Assembly: GCA_964519015.1 (NCBI GenBank)
Contig: CAZFHZ010000063.1
Coordinates: forward strand, 1-18,848
Direction: 5' to 3'
From: CAZFHZ01 sp964519015
GTDB taxonomy: Bacteria; Blakebacterota; Blakebacteria; Blakebacterales; CAYUVJ01
DNA: 18,848 nucleotides
In this document: piece after piece, positions 1-6,693 of the stretch
Layout: each line of letters begins with the position of its first letter
Position numbering within the stretch: position 1 is the first letter of the stretch
Notes under the pieces: model-generated
The model's database searches: none
Told to the model about the DNA's origin: nothing
What the model saw: the letters and a program-made list of their open reading frames with translations, nothing else
Position numbers and translations under genes: made by a program

Positions 1-761
1 AACCCTCTTGCGCAGTCCGACACCCGGACTCCTTCTCCCATCCGAACCACCCATATCCTATCATCCTCACCAATGTGGATGGACCAGAAGGCCGGTTTGG
101 TGTGCGGGATTCCGGGGCCCGTTCGTCGCCAGGCGGAAGCATCGTCGCCCAACATCGTCTCGATCGCCCGATCCCACCAGGTCCACTCGGCTTCTTTGAG
201 TCCGATCGGCGTCCACTCCACGCTGACTGCAATCCGGTGTCCATCCGGTCTCAGGATTTCAAAGCGGTAGTCCCCACTGTTTCCGCGGACCATCAGGCCC
301 GAGGGTCCGACGATCTGGCTCGAAGCTGGACCATATGGTAGTGGAAGAGAATTTCTACGCAGGAACTGCGCGACCTCACGCCATGGAATGGTACTGAGGG
401 TATCGATTTCTCCTGTATCCAGGTCCAGACCGATCAGCGCCAGCTTTGTGAATTCGCCATTGGAGTAAACCGGAAAGTCAAAACAGGCACGACGATTGCC
501 GACGAGGATGAATCGTTCAGGGGAGGCATCGGCCCGCGGCATCTCGATCTGTCGCAGGTATCGGCCCTCTGCGTCATAGAGCAGAAGGCGATGACGAGTC
601 AGGTCCCGGACCACCAGCTCGTCTCTTTCTTCGTTGTAGGCGAGTCCTGTGGGCTGTCGATACTCCCCCGGGCCATCACCCCCCCGGCTGATGTCTGCGA
701 GGAAGACCCCATCCAGATCGAAGCTCTTCACCGATGGAGTGCGATTGTCCGAAAGGACCAT
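1..761 (-). CDS. Six-bladed beta-propeller protein, N-terminally truncated and cut by the window edge
   Basis: The minus strand is open for 253 codons from an ATG at 761 to the window edge. Residues 11-40 carry the hallmark of exported six-bladed beta-propeller (NHL-like, DUF5128-type) proteins: VKSFDLDG, then GGDGPGEYRQPTGLA. Further blade strands follow (DELVVRDLTRHRLLLYDAEG near 47-66, and DDRIWVVR near 233-240). Family members normally begin with a signal peptide or lipobox and about 50-80 residues before this motif. None is present here. The frame stays open upstream of 761 (RVRFQAY before the Met) but turns into sequence that is antisense to the Fic gene and no longer propeller-like. 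The ATG is therefore probably an internal Met, and the gene is likely a 5'-truncated remnant rather than an expressed protein. The bases look less GC-rich than the adjoining Fic gene, like the related gene at 2221-3312. The propeller identification is firm; the pseudogene status is inferred. Confidence 0.72.
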   Translation of the reverse strand, partial: MVLSDNRTPSVKSFDLDGVFLADISRGGDGPGEYRQPTGLAYNEERDELVVRDLTRHRLLLYDAEGRYLRQIEMPRADASPERFILVGNRRACFDFPVYSNGEFTKLALIGLDLDTGEIDTLSTIPWREVAQFLRRNSLPLPYGPASSQIVGPSGLMVRGNSGDYRFEILRPDGHRIAVSVEWTPIGLKEAEWTWWDRAIETMLGDDASAWRRTGPGIPHTKPAFWSIHIGEDDRIWVVRMGEGVRVSDCARG

Positions 762-1983
762 GTACGCCTGGAAACGGACCCGAGAGCTGGGTCGCGACCT
801 GCAACGGATCGAGGAGCTCAAAGGGGCGCTCGACTCCCGGGGGGTATTCCCCCGGCGCGGGGCGGGACGCCTCCGCCGGGAAGTGGAGTCGGCCTCGGTG
901 GCAGCCTCGACCGCCCTGGAGGGAGTCCCGGTTACCGTAGACGAGGTCCGCCGCATCCTGGCCGGGGATCGACCTCCGGAAGTTTCCGCCGAGGATGCCG
1001 CCCTGGTCCGGGGCTACCAGGAAGCGATGTCCTACGTCCTCCGGCGAGCGGACGATCCCTCCTTCCACTGGCAGGACGAACTCTTCCTGGGCATCCACGA
1101 CCGGGTCATGGCCGGCTCCTGGGCCGCAGGCGCTGGCCGGTACCGGACCGGACCGGTCCACCTGATGGATCCGTTCACCGCCCGTTCCGTCTACCAGCCA
1201 CCCCCGGCCGGGGATATCCCGGCCCTCGTCACGGCCCTGACCTCCTTCGTTGAGCAGGAAGGCGGGGAGCTCGAACCGCCGATCCTGGCCGCCCTCCTCC
1301 ATGTCCGGCTGTCCGGTATCCATCCCTTCGCCGACGGGAACGGCCGCACCGCCCGGGTGATGGCCTCCCTGGCGATGTATCGCGGCGGCTATCAGAGCGT
1401 CGAATTCACCAGCCTCGAGGAATGGTGGGGGGCGCACCGCGAGGACTACCAGGCCGCGTTCCGCTGTCTGGGCACCGCCTGGGATCCGGAGGCGGACGTG
1501 ACCCCGTTCGTGGTCGCCCATGTGCGGGCCCAGCGGCTGCAGGCCGACACGCGCTCCCTGCGCCAGGCGGCCGAACGGGAGATCTGGACTATCCTCGAGG
1601 ACATCGCCACGGAGGAACTCGCCGGTCCACCCCGCTTCGCCGACGCCCTGTACGACGCTTTCTTCGGACGGGAGGTGACGAACCGCTACTACCGCGGTCT
1701 GGCCGATGTCTCGACTGCAACCGCCACCAACGACCTGGGGCGGCTCGAGGCCAGCGGCCTGTTGGCCCATGCCGGAGCGGGACGGAGCCGGACGTACCAC
1801 GGCACCCGCCGTCTCCTCGAGACCGTGGCCAGGACCGGGAGGGCAGCGCACGTGATCGGTGATCCCGCCACCCCCATGCCCTCGCTGAGGACGGCGATCG
1901 TTACCGCCTTGGCCGAGCGGCTGCATTCCGGTCCGGCGCCGGCGGGTCGCCCGCGGGAGCAGCACGGCCGGGACGGCGCCTGA
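760..1983 (+). CDS. Fic family protein (AMP-transferase type) with C-terminal winged helix
   Basis: This is a 407-residue Fic protein, an enzyme family that usually transfers AMP from ATP to hydroxyl groups of target proteins. The catalytic motif HPFADGNGRTAR lies at residues 188-199 (His188 catalytic, Asp192 metal-binding, Arg196/Arg199 phosphate-binding). An N-terminal Fic_N-like helix carries an inhibitory (S/T)xxxE(G/N) motif, S50-TAL-E54-G55, so the toxin-like activity should be self-restrained (class II). The C-terminus (about 300-370) resembles a winged-helix DNA-binding domain (TATATNDLGRLEASGLL, then GRSRTYHGT), as in many stand-alone chromosomal Fic proteins. I chose ATG 760 because the in-frame region back to 649 is antisense to conserved propeller sequence. 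The ribosome-binding site is poor (AAAGGA only two bases from the ATG), so a start inside the gene is possible. No antitoxin gene adjoins it. Family assignment is firm; substrate is unknown. Confidence 0.9.
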   Translation: MYAWKRTRELGRDLQRIEELKGALDSRGVFPRRGAGRLRREVESASVAASTALEGVPVTVDEVRRILAGDRPPEVSAEDAALVRGYQEAMSYVLRRADDPSFHWQDELFLGIHDRVMAGSWAAGAGRYRTGPVHLMDPFTARSVYQPPPAGDIPALVTALTSFVEQEGGELEPPILAALLHVRLSGIHPFADGNGRTARVMASLAMYRGGYQSVEFTSLEEWWGAHREDYQAAFRCLGTAWDPEADVTPFVVAHVRAQRLQADTRSLRQAAEREIWTILEDIATEELAGPPRFADALYDAFFGREVTNRYYRGLADVSTATATNDLGRLEASGLLAHAGAGRSRTYHGTRRLLETVARTGRAAHVIGDPATPMPSLRTAIVTALAERLHSGPAPAGRPREQHGRDGA

Positions 1984-2013
1984 ACGCGTGCGCTCTCCGA
2001 CCGTCCTGCCCGC

Positions 2014-2208
2014 TCAGGGCCAGCGGATGGTACCGCGCAGCGCCGAGGTGGTAAAAGTGACGGACATAGCCCTGGTGACGGGCCGGGTCCTGGTGACCGC
2101 GAACACCGCCCACTCCCAGCACAGCGAGGGATTGTCACTGGAGGATTGAACGCAATAACCGGCCCACACCCGAGACAGGAACGATGGGGCACCGCACGTT
2201 AGTATTCA
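2014..2208 (-). pseudogene. Possible C-terminal remnant of a secreted protein gene
   Basis: The stretch between the Fic stop and the propeller stop holds a minus-strand frame of 64 codons with no proper start, ending in a TGA at 2016-2014. Its translation looks protein-like rather than random: aromatic and Cys-containing (AGYCVQSSSDNPSLCWEWAV), ending in a strand-like, Thr-rich tail (MSVTFTTSALRGTIRWP). The only Met is 17 residues from the end. The family is not recognised. It may be the 3' end of a gene that once lay between the two propeller genes, or a chance frame in a 237-base spacer. Confidence 0.22.
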
Positions 2209-2220
2209 GGGCGTATTGGA

Positions 2221-3312
2221 TCATCGAACCTCCCGTACGATGTGGATCTGGTCAGGTGACAAGCCCACTTTGACCAAGAGAGCCGCCCGGAAGGCGCCGT
2301 GATCACCCAGAGGGACAATGTCAAACACCGTGCCCGGCGCTGGAGCCAGTAAGAACCGGGTGATCACTTCACCGTCCGCCGCCACGACGAAGATCGAGAC
2401 GGCGCGCTCCTCCGATTCGGGAGCGGTGGGTCGGGGCGCTGTAACCAGGTAGCAGCGATCCGCTCCGCCCCGCGCTGACTCGTGGATCAGTCGCGCGGCG
2501 ACCAGCATACCCTGCCTATTGCGCACACCCCGGTTGAAATCGATATGCCGCTCGATATTGGCCGCGTGCTCCTCCTCCAGAAAACGATCCTGCGGCCGGA
2601 ACTCCCGCCGCATCTCCCCTTCCGGCGAAAAAACCCGGATGATGTTGAACGTCGCATAGACCTGCCAGATCTCCTCACCGACCAGGCAGACGAAGGAACT
2701 GTTCACGATCGGCAGAAAGCCTCTGCTCCCTGCGATCTCCAGCGGCGGTGACGCCCGCCACACCAGTTCTCCATTATGATCGAGACAGACCAGCGATCCC
2801 TGCGCGGCACCATCCTCGCACGTCATGACGATCCGCCCGCCGGTGAGTGGAAGGAACGATGCGGTGCCCGAGAACGGCAGCCGGAATCCTCCCAGGTACT
2901 CGTACGCCAGGGTGAGATGGATGAGCATGTTACCGACGTTGGATACTACCCAGAATCCTTCCCCGTCCGGATCGGCGCGCAGGAAGGTGATCACATCCAA
3001 TTCCCCGGGACCGAACCCGTACCGGCCGAACGAGCGGAGATACTCCCCGTCCTGCGAGAAAAGATGGATCTTCGTCTGCCTCTGATCGGGCACCACCAAG
3101 AGCCCATCCACCAGGTCGAAGCTCAATGCGCCACCGATGTATACGCTCTCGGTGTCCCCGGACGCCGGTTCGGGAGGGAAACTGCGAAGCGATGTAACCG
3201 CAACCAGCGGAGCTTCCGGTACCCGCCGAGTACAGCCGAGGCACAGGAATACCAGCACGGCCGACAGCGCGCGCCCCCGTACCCCGTATGTCCGGTGCCG
3301 CTTAATGAGCAT
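2221..3312 (-). CDS. Six-bladed beta-propeller lipoprotein
   Basis: A complete 363-residue exported propeller protein. The N-terminus is a basic stretch, then a hydrophobic segment (ALSAVLVFLCLGC, residues 15-27). Cys27 would be the lipidated residue, though the box CLGC lacks the usual Leu at -3. The propeller signature follows: DGLLVVPDQRQTKIHLFSQDG (about 69-89) and FGRYGFGPGEL (95-105), the GxGPGE motif typical of NHL/DUF5128-type six-bladed propellers. Later strands (FNIIRVFSPEGE, VSIFVVAADGEVI) repeat the blade pattern. The start is supported by a strong GGAGGAGG four bases before the ATG. It likely sits in the periplasm or at the outer membrane as a binding or scaffold protein; no ligand can be named. 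It has the same strand and family as the truncated gene at the left edge, so the two were probably tandem paralogues. Its bases are less GC-rich than the genes to the right. Confidence 0.85.
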   Translation of the reverse strand: MLIKRHRTYGVRGRALSAVLVFLCLGCTRRVPEAPLVAVTSLRSFPPEPASGDTESVYIGGALSFDLVDGLLVVPDQRQTKIHLFSQDGEYLRSFGRYGFGPGELDVITFLRADPDGEGFWVVSNVGNMLIHLTLAYEYLGGFRLPFSGTASFLPLTGGRIVMTCEDGAAQGSLVCLDHNGELVWRASPPLEIAGSRGFLPIVNSSFVCLVGEEIWQVYATFNIIRVFSPEGEMRREFRPQDRFLEEEHAANIERHIDFNRGVRNRQGMLVAARLIHESARGGADRCYLVTAPRPTAPESEERAVSIFVVAADGEVITRFLLAPAPGTVFDIVPLGDHGAFRAALLVKVGLSPDQIHIVREVR

Positions 3313-3435
3313 TCAACCTCCTCCAGGGATATCCAGAGGGATGTGGAACCCGCGAACGTCACGGCTGACGCCGCAGGAACGTATCGACCCTGTCCTACGT
3401 TTATCCGTCCCCTCGTAGACGGGGTGCACTCCTCT

Positions 3436-3481
3436 CCTCATGGTTGACCACTCCCGCTCCTCATGGTTGACCGCTCCCGCT
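3436..3481. repeat. 23-base tandem duplication, two copies
   Basis: CCTCATGGTTGACC followed by (A/G)CTCCCGCT occurs twice in direct succession, at 3436-3458 and 3459-3481, with a single A/G difference at 3450 versus 3473. Each copy contains TTGACC, which could pass for a -35 element, but no well-spaced -10 follows. It may be a duplicated regulatory site or simple slippage. Confidence 0.75.
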
Positions 3482-3575
3482 CACTATTCTGCTCTTCATT
3501 GGGTGCCACGGCTCGACCGATCGAGGAGTTCGAGCCTCGCGAATGATGGCGTAACAATTCTTGGGTGCCCAGCGT

Positions 3576-3596
3576 ATATTCTTTCACGAATAATAT
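3576..3596. promoter_or_regulatory. Candidate PadR operator and -10 region
   Basis: ATATTC (3576-3581), a 6-base spacer, then GAATAATAT (3588-3596) form an interrupted palindrome whose core arms ATTC/GAAT (3578-3581 and 3588-3591) match exactly. It is the most A/T-rich spot in the region and ends 26 bases before the PadR GTG start. TAATAT at 3591-3596 could serve as the -10 element, although no convincing -35 sits 17 bases upstream. PadR repressors commonly bind palindromes overlapping their own promoters, so autoregulation is a reasonable inference. Confidence 0.4.
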
Positions 3597-3622
3597 TCTC
3601 CCTGGAAGAACCTGGAGGCGCC

Positions 3623-3955
3623 GTGTTCAGTCCCGAACTCAAGAAGGGGAGCGTCGAGCTGCTGATCCTCACGCTCCTGTCCGAGGAGCCCCGTCACGGC
3701 TACGAGATCGGCCGGCTCATCGAATCCCGTTCGCGGGGGGATCTGAAGTTCCGCGTCACCTCCCTCTACCCCGTCCTCTACCGGATGGAGAACCGCGGCT
3801 GGATCACCAGCCGCTGGATCGAGCGGGAAGGGGAGCGGCGCCGCAATTACTACCGCCTGACCCCGAGCGGGGAGCGGATGCTGACCGAGGAGCGGCGGAA
3901 GTGGCGGGCTTTCACCGCCGCCATCGACCTGGTGATCGGAGCCGACCATGCCTGA
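3623..3955 (+). CDS. PadR family transcriptional regulator
   Basis: A 110-residue PadR-type winged-helix repressor, the usual length for the short PadR subfamily. The N-terminal wing-helix core is clear: LKKGSVELLILTLL, then PRHGYEIGRLIESRS, and TSLYPVLYRMENRGWI, followed by the wing with RNYYRLTPSGE. The C-terminal helix supplies dimerisation. I take the GTG at 3623 as start because it gives the canonical MFSPELKKG beginning and is preceded by GGAGG with a 5-base spacer. The upstream in-frame ATG at 3440 would add 61 unlike residues. Its stop overlaps the next gene by 8 bases, so the two are translationally coupled. PadR genes next to FtsX-like permeases are a common arrangement in Acidobacteriota and Gemmatimonadota, which suggests it controls the permease gene. 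The effector is unknown. Confidence 0.9.
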   Translation: MFSPELKKGSVELLILTLLSEEPRHGYEIGRLIESRSRGDLKFRVTSLYPVLYRMENRGWITSRWIEREGERRRNYYRLTPSGERMLTEERRKWRAFTAAIDLVIGADHA

Positions 3956-6680
3956 TTTCAAGCGCATCGTCCGGCAGCACCTGCCGCTGCCCGCCATGAA
4001 GCGGTGGCGCGAGGAGAAGATCATCGAGGAGCTGGCCCTCCAGCTCGAGGACCTCTTCCGGGAGGCGGTGGCCCGGGGAGTGCCGGAGGAGGAGGCGCTC
4101 GCTCGTACGCTGGCCGAGATCGAGGACTGGGAGACCTTCGCCTCCGCCATCGTCGGTGCCGAAACCCGCAGCCGGTATCCCCGCTCCCAGGCGTGGTTCG
4201 ACGGGGCCGAACACGCGCTGCGCCGCCGGGGGGGCATCGGTGTCTACTGTGCCGACTTCTCGCAGGATGTGCGCTACACCGTCCGCACGCTGCGACGCAG
4301 TCCCCTCTTCCTCGGTCTCGTCATCCTGACCCTGGCCCTGGGGATCGGCGCCAACACGGCCATCTTCAGCGTGCTGCGCACCGTGCTGCTGCGGCCGCTC
4401 CCCTACCCCGAGCCCGACCGGCTGGTGACCGTCTGGACCCCGAGCGGGACGTGGACGGTGCCCGGCGGATTCAACCCGCTGTCCGCTCCCGACTGGCTCG
4501 ACTACCGCGAGCAGAACACGACCTTCCAGGCCTGGGGAGCCTACGTCTCTCAGACGTCCAATCTGTCCGGAGAAGGGGATCCCGTTCAAGTCGGGAGCAT
4601 CGCCTGTACCGCCGGCCTGCTGGAGGCGCTCGGGGCCGCACCCGCCCTGGGACGCCTGTTCGGTGAGGAAGAAGCCGAGGATCCCACCAGCGGGATCGTG
4701 CTGGTGAGCCACGGCTTGTGGAAGAGCCGGTTCGGCGCCGATCCCGACCTGGTCGGACGCTCCATCCTGGTCAACCAGGAGAGCCGGACCGTGATCGGCG
4801 TCCTGCCGGCCGACTTCCGCTTCCCGGGATGGCAAGCGCTGAGCGAACCCGCCCTGCTGCTCCCGCTCCCGGTCGCCGCCGCGGGAACGGATCGGGGGGC
4901 CTACTATCTCCGTGTCATCGGGCGCCTCGGCCCGGGGGTGACGCTCGAAGAGGCGGAGGCCGACCTGAAGACGATCGCCGCCCGCCTGGCCGAGGCCTAT
5001 CCCCATTCCAATCTCCGCCGGACCGCCTGGATCATGCCCCTGAGGGAGATTGTGGTCGGCCGCGGGATCGGGACCACGCTGGGATTGCTGATGGGCGCGG
5101 TGGGACTCGTGCTGCTGATCGCCTGCGCCAACGTGGCGGGACTGCTCATGTCGCGGACCGTCGGCCGGCGCGCCGAGATGGCCATCCGCGCCTCGATCGG
5201 CGCCGGCCGGCACCGGCTGCTGAGGCAGATGCTCACCGAGAGCGGCGTGATCGCCGGGCTGGGCGGTGCCGCCGGATTGCTGGCGGCGTGGGCAGGGATA
5301 GGTCCGTTACGCGGAGCGATCCCGGGCAGTCTGCCGGGCCTGGAGCGGCTCGGGCTGGACGCTCCCGTGCTCCTCTTCGCGCTGGGAGCCAGCCTCTTGA
5401 CCGCCCTGCTGTTCGGGATCGTTCCGGCGCTTTCGACTTCCCGGATCGACCTGAGCCGCATCTTCCGGGAGGATGTCCACGGCGCGACGACCAGCCGGGC
5501 CCCTTCCCGTTTCCTGGGCCTGGTGATCGTCGTCCAGTTCGCCCTCGTCTTCGTCCTGGCCGACGGGGCGGCGCTCCTGCTCAAGAGCCTGTGGAACGCC
5601 ACCGGATCGCAGGAACTGCACGAACCCGGGCACGTACTCATCGCCGGATATTCCCGGGAGCAGGAGCGCCGGTCGGAACTCGTTCTGCCCGATCCCTTCC
5701 TGGAGCGATTGCTGGAGCGCCTGCGCGCTCTGCCCGGGGTGGAGAGCGCGGGCGCCAGCCACAATCTCCCCCTGCTGGGCGGCTGGACGGCCGGCGTTCT
5801 GACCGAGAGCGAGGCCTACGATCCCCAGGCGGACCGGGGCTACGTCCACATGGCCTGCACGACGCCGGGCTACTTCGAGGCGATAGGGATCCCCCTGCTG
5901 CAGGGACGAGGCCTGCTCCCGGAGGACGGGATCGCGGGTCATCTGGGCATGGTGGTGAACCGGACCTTCGCCGAGCAGGCCTGGCCGGGCGAGGACCCGA
6001 TCGGGAAACGCATCCGATCGAACGACGCCAACCCCTGGTTCGAGGCCGAGGTGGTCGGCGTGGTGGAGGATATCCGGCAGAGAGGTCTGGAGCTGCCTCC
6101 GGAACGGGGAGTCTATCTGAATTTCTTCCCCACCTTCCAGTCCACCCGCTGGCTCGCCCTGCGGACCGCGGGGGATCCGATGGCCCTGGTGCCGGCCGTG
6201 CGCCGTGAACTCGCCGAACTCGACCCCCACCTGCCGCTCACTCAGGTCTTCACGGGCGCCCAACTTTACGGCTTCATGGCGACCGGGCGGCGCTTCACCA
6301 CTATGCTGGTCGGCCTCTTCGCGCTGGTGGCCCTCTTTCTGATCGCCGCCGGGACCTACGGCGTGATGACCTTCCACGTCGCCCAGCGCACCAACGAGAT
6401 AGGGATCCGGATGGCGCTGGGAGCGGACCGGAGGGGTTTGCTGGGCATGGTCCTGGGACGGAGCCTGCGCCTGGCCCTGATCGGGATCGGGCTGGGGATC
6501 ATGGGAGCGGTCGGTCTCTCCGGCTTCACCCGGAGCCTGCTCTACGGCGTCCCACCGCTCCACCCGCTGTTTGTCGGGGGGGTCGGTTTCTTCCTGGTCG
6601 CCATGGCGCTGGTTGCCGCCGTCGCTCCGGCCCGGCGGGCCGTCCGGATCGATCCGGTAGAGGCGATGCGGCGGGAGTAG
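3948..6680 (+). CDS. ADOP-type ABC transporter permease (duplicated FtsX/MacB permease)
   Basis: This 910-residue inner-membrane protein matches the acidobacterial duplicated orphan permease (ADOP) architecture. A cytosolic helical prefix (about 1-90) is followed by the typical DVRYTVRTLRRSP segment and first membrane helix with LTLALGIGANTAIFS (127-141). Then come a MacB-type periplasmic domain and an FtsX membrane block (about 375-500, with CANVAGLLMSR), a second helix-plus-periplasmic unit (from about 515), and a final FtsX block (about 780-910, containing RTNEIGIRMALGA and ending in a DPVEAMR motif). MacB/FtsX permeases work mechanically, coupling cytoplasmic ATP hydrolysis to periplasmic events such as lipoprotein or peptide export. 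No ATPase gene is adjacent, so the partner must be encoded elsewhere or be absent. The ATG at 3948 lies within the end of the PadR gene. Family firm; cargo unknown. Confidence 0.92.
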   Translation: MPDFKRIVRQHLPLPAMKRWREEKIIEELALQLEDLFREAVARGVPEEEALARTLAEIEDWETFASAIVGAETRSRYPRSQAWFDGAEHALRRRGGIGVYCADFSQDVRYTVRTLRRSPLFLGLVILTLALGIGANTAIFSVLRTVLLRPLPYPEPDRLVTVWTPSGTWTVPGGFNPLSAPDWLDYREQNTTFQAWGAYVSQTSNLSGEGDPVQVGSIACTAGLLEALGAAPALGRLFGEEEAEDPTSGIVLVSHGLWKSRFGADPDLVGRSILVNQESRTVIGVLPADFRFPGWQALSEPALLLPLPVAAAGTDRGAYYLRVIGRLGPGVTLEEAEADLKTIAARLAEAYPHSNLRRTAWIMPLREIVVGRGIGTTLGLLMGAVGLVLLIACANVAGLLMSRTVGRRAEMAIRASIGAGRHRLLRQMLTESGVIAGLGGAAGLLAAWAGIGPLRGAIPGSLPGLERLGLDAPVLLFALGASLLTALLFGIVPALSTSRIDLSRIFREDVHGATTSRAPSRFLGLVIVVQFALVFVLADGAALLLKSLWNATGSQELHEPGHVLIAGYSREQERRSELVLPDPFLERLLERLRALPGVESAGASHNLPLLGGWTAGVLTESEAYDPQADRGYVHMACTTPGYFEAIGIPLLQGRGLLPEDGIAGHLGMVVNRTFAEQAWPGEDPIGKRIRSNDANPWFEAEVVGVVEDIRQRGLELPPERGVYLNFFPTFQSTRWLALRTAGDPMALVPAVRRELAELDPHLPLTQVFTGAQLYGFMATGRRFTTMLVGLFALVALFLIAAGTYGVMTFHVAQRTNEIGIRMALGADRRGLLGMVLGRSLRLALIGIGLGIMGAVGLSGFTRSLLYGVPPLHPLFVGGVGFFLVAMALVAAVAPARRAVRIDPVEAMRRE

Positions 6681-6693
6681 TATATCTGACCGC

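Larger units (their letters stand above)
3313..3622. other. Divergent intergenic region between propeller and PadR genes
   Basis: These 310 bases separate the minus-strand propeller lipoprotein gene from the plus-strand PadR gene and must hold both promoters. I see a 23-base tandem repeat (3436-3481) and an A/T-rich interrupted palindrome near the PadR start (3576-3596). The PadR frame stays open back to an ATG at 3440, but that extension has no PadR homology and starts inside the tandem repeat, so it is treated as non-coding. No clear promoter for the propeller gene was found. Confidence 0.6.

Noticed and set aside
674..690. Apparent frameshift in the left propeller gene at a run of seven C
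   Set aside because: Careful recounting of the run shows that the frame continues directly through SRGGDGPGEY; all 253 codons are in one frame.
676..1965. Long minus-strand open frame (429 codons) opposite the Fic gene
   Set aside because: It is a composition-driven antisense frame; its translation is Gly/Pro/Arg-rich without motifs, while the plus strand has an intact Fic active site.
760..1983. Fic as part of a toxin-antitoxin pair
   Set aside because: No small antitoxin gene adjoins it, and the inhibitory motif lies within the protein itself, so a stand-alone class II Fic is more likely.
3440..3622. N-terminal extension of the PadR protein from ATG 3440
   Set aside because: The extension lacks homology and begins in a tandem repeat; GTG 3623 has a good ribosome-binding site and gives the family's normal length.
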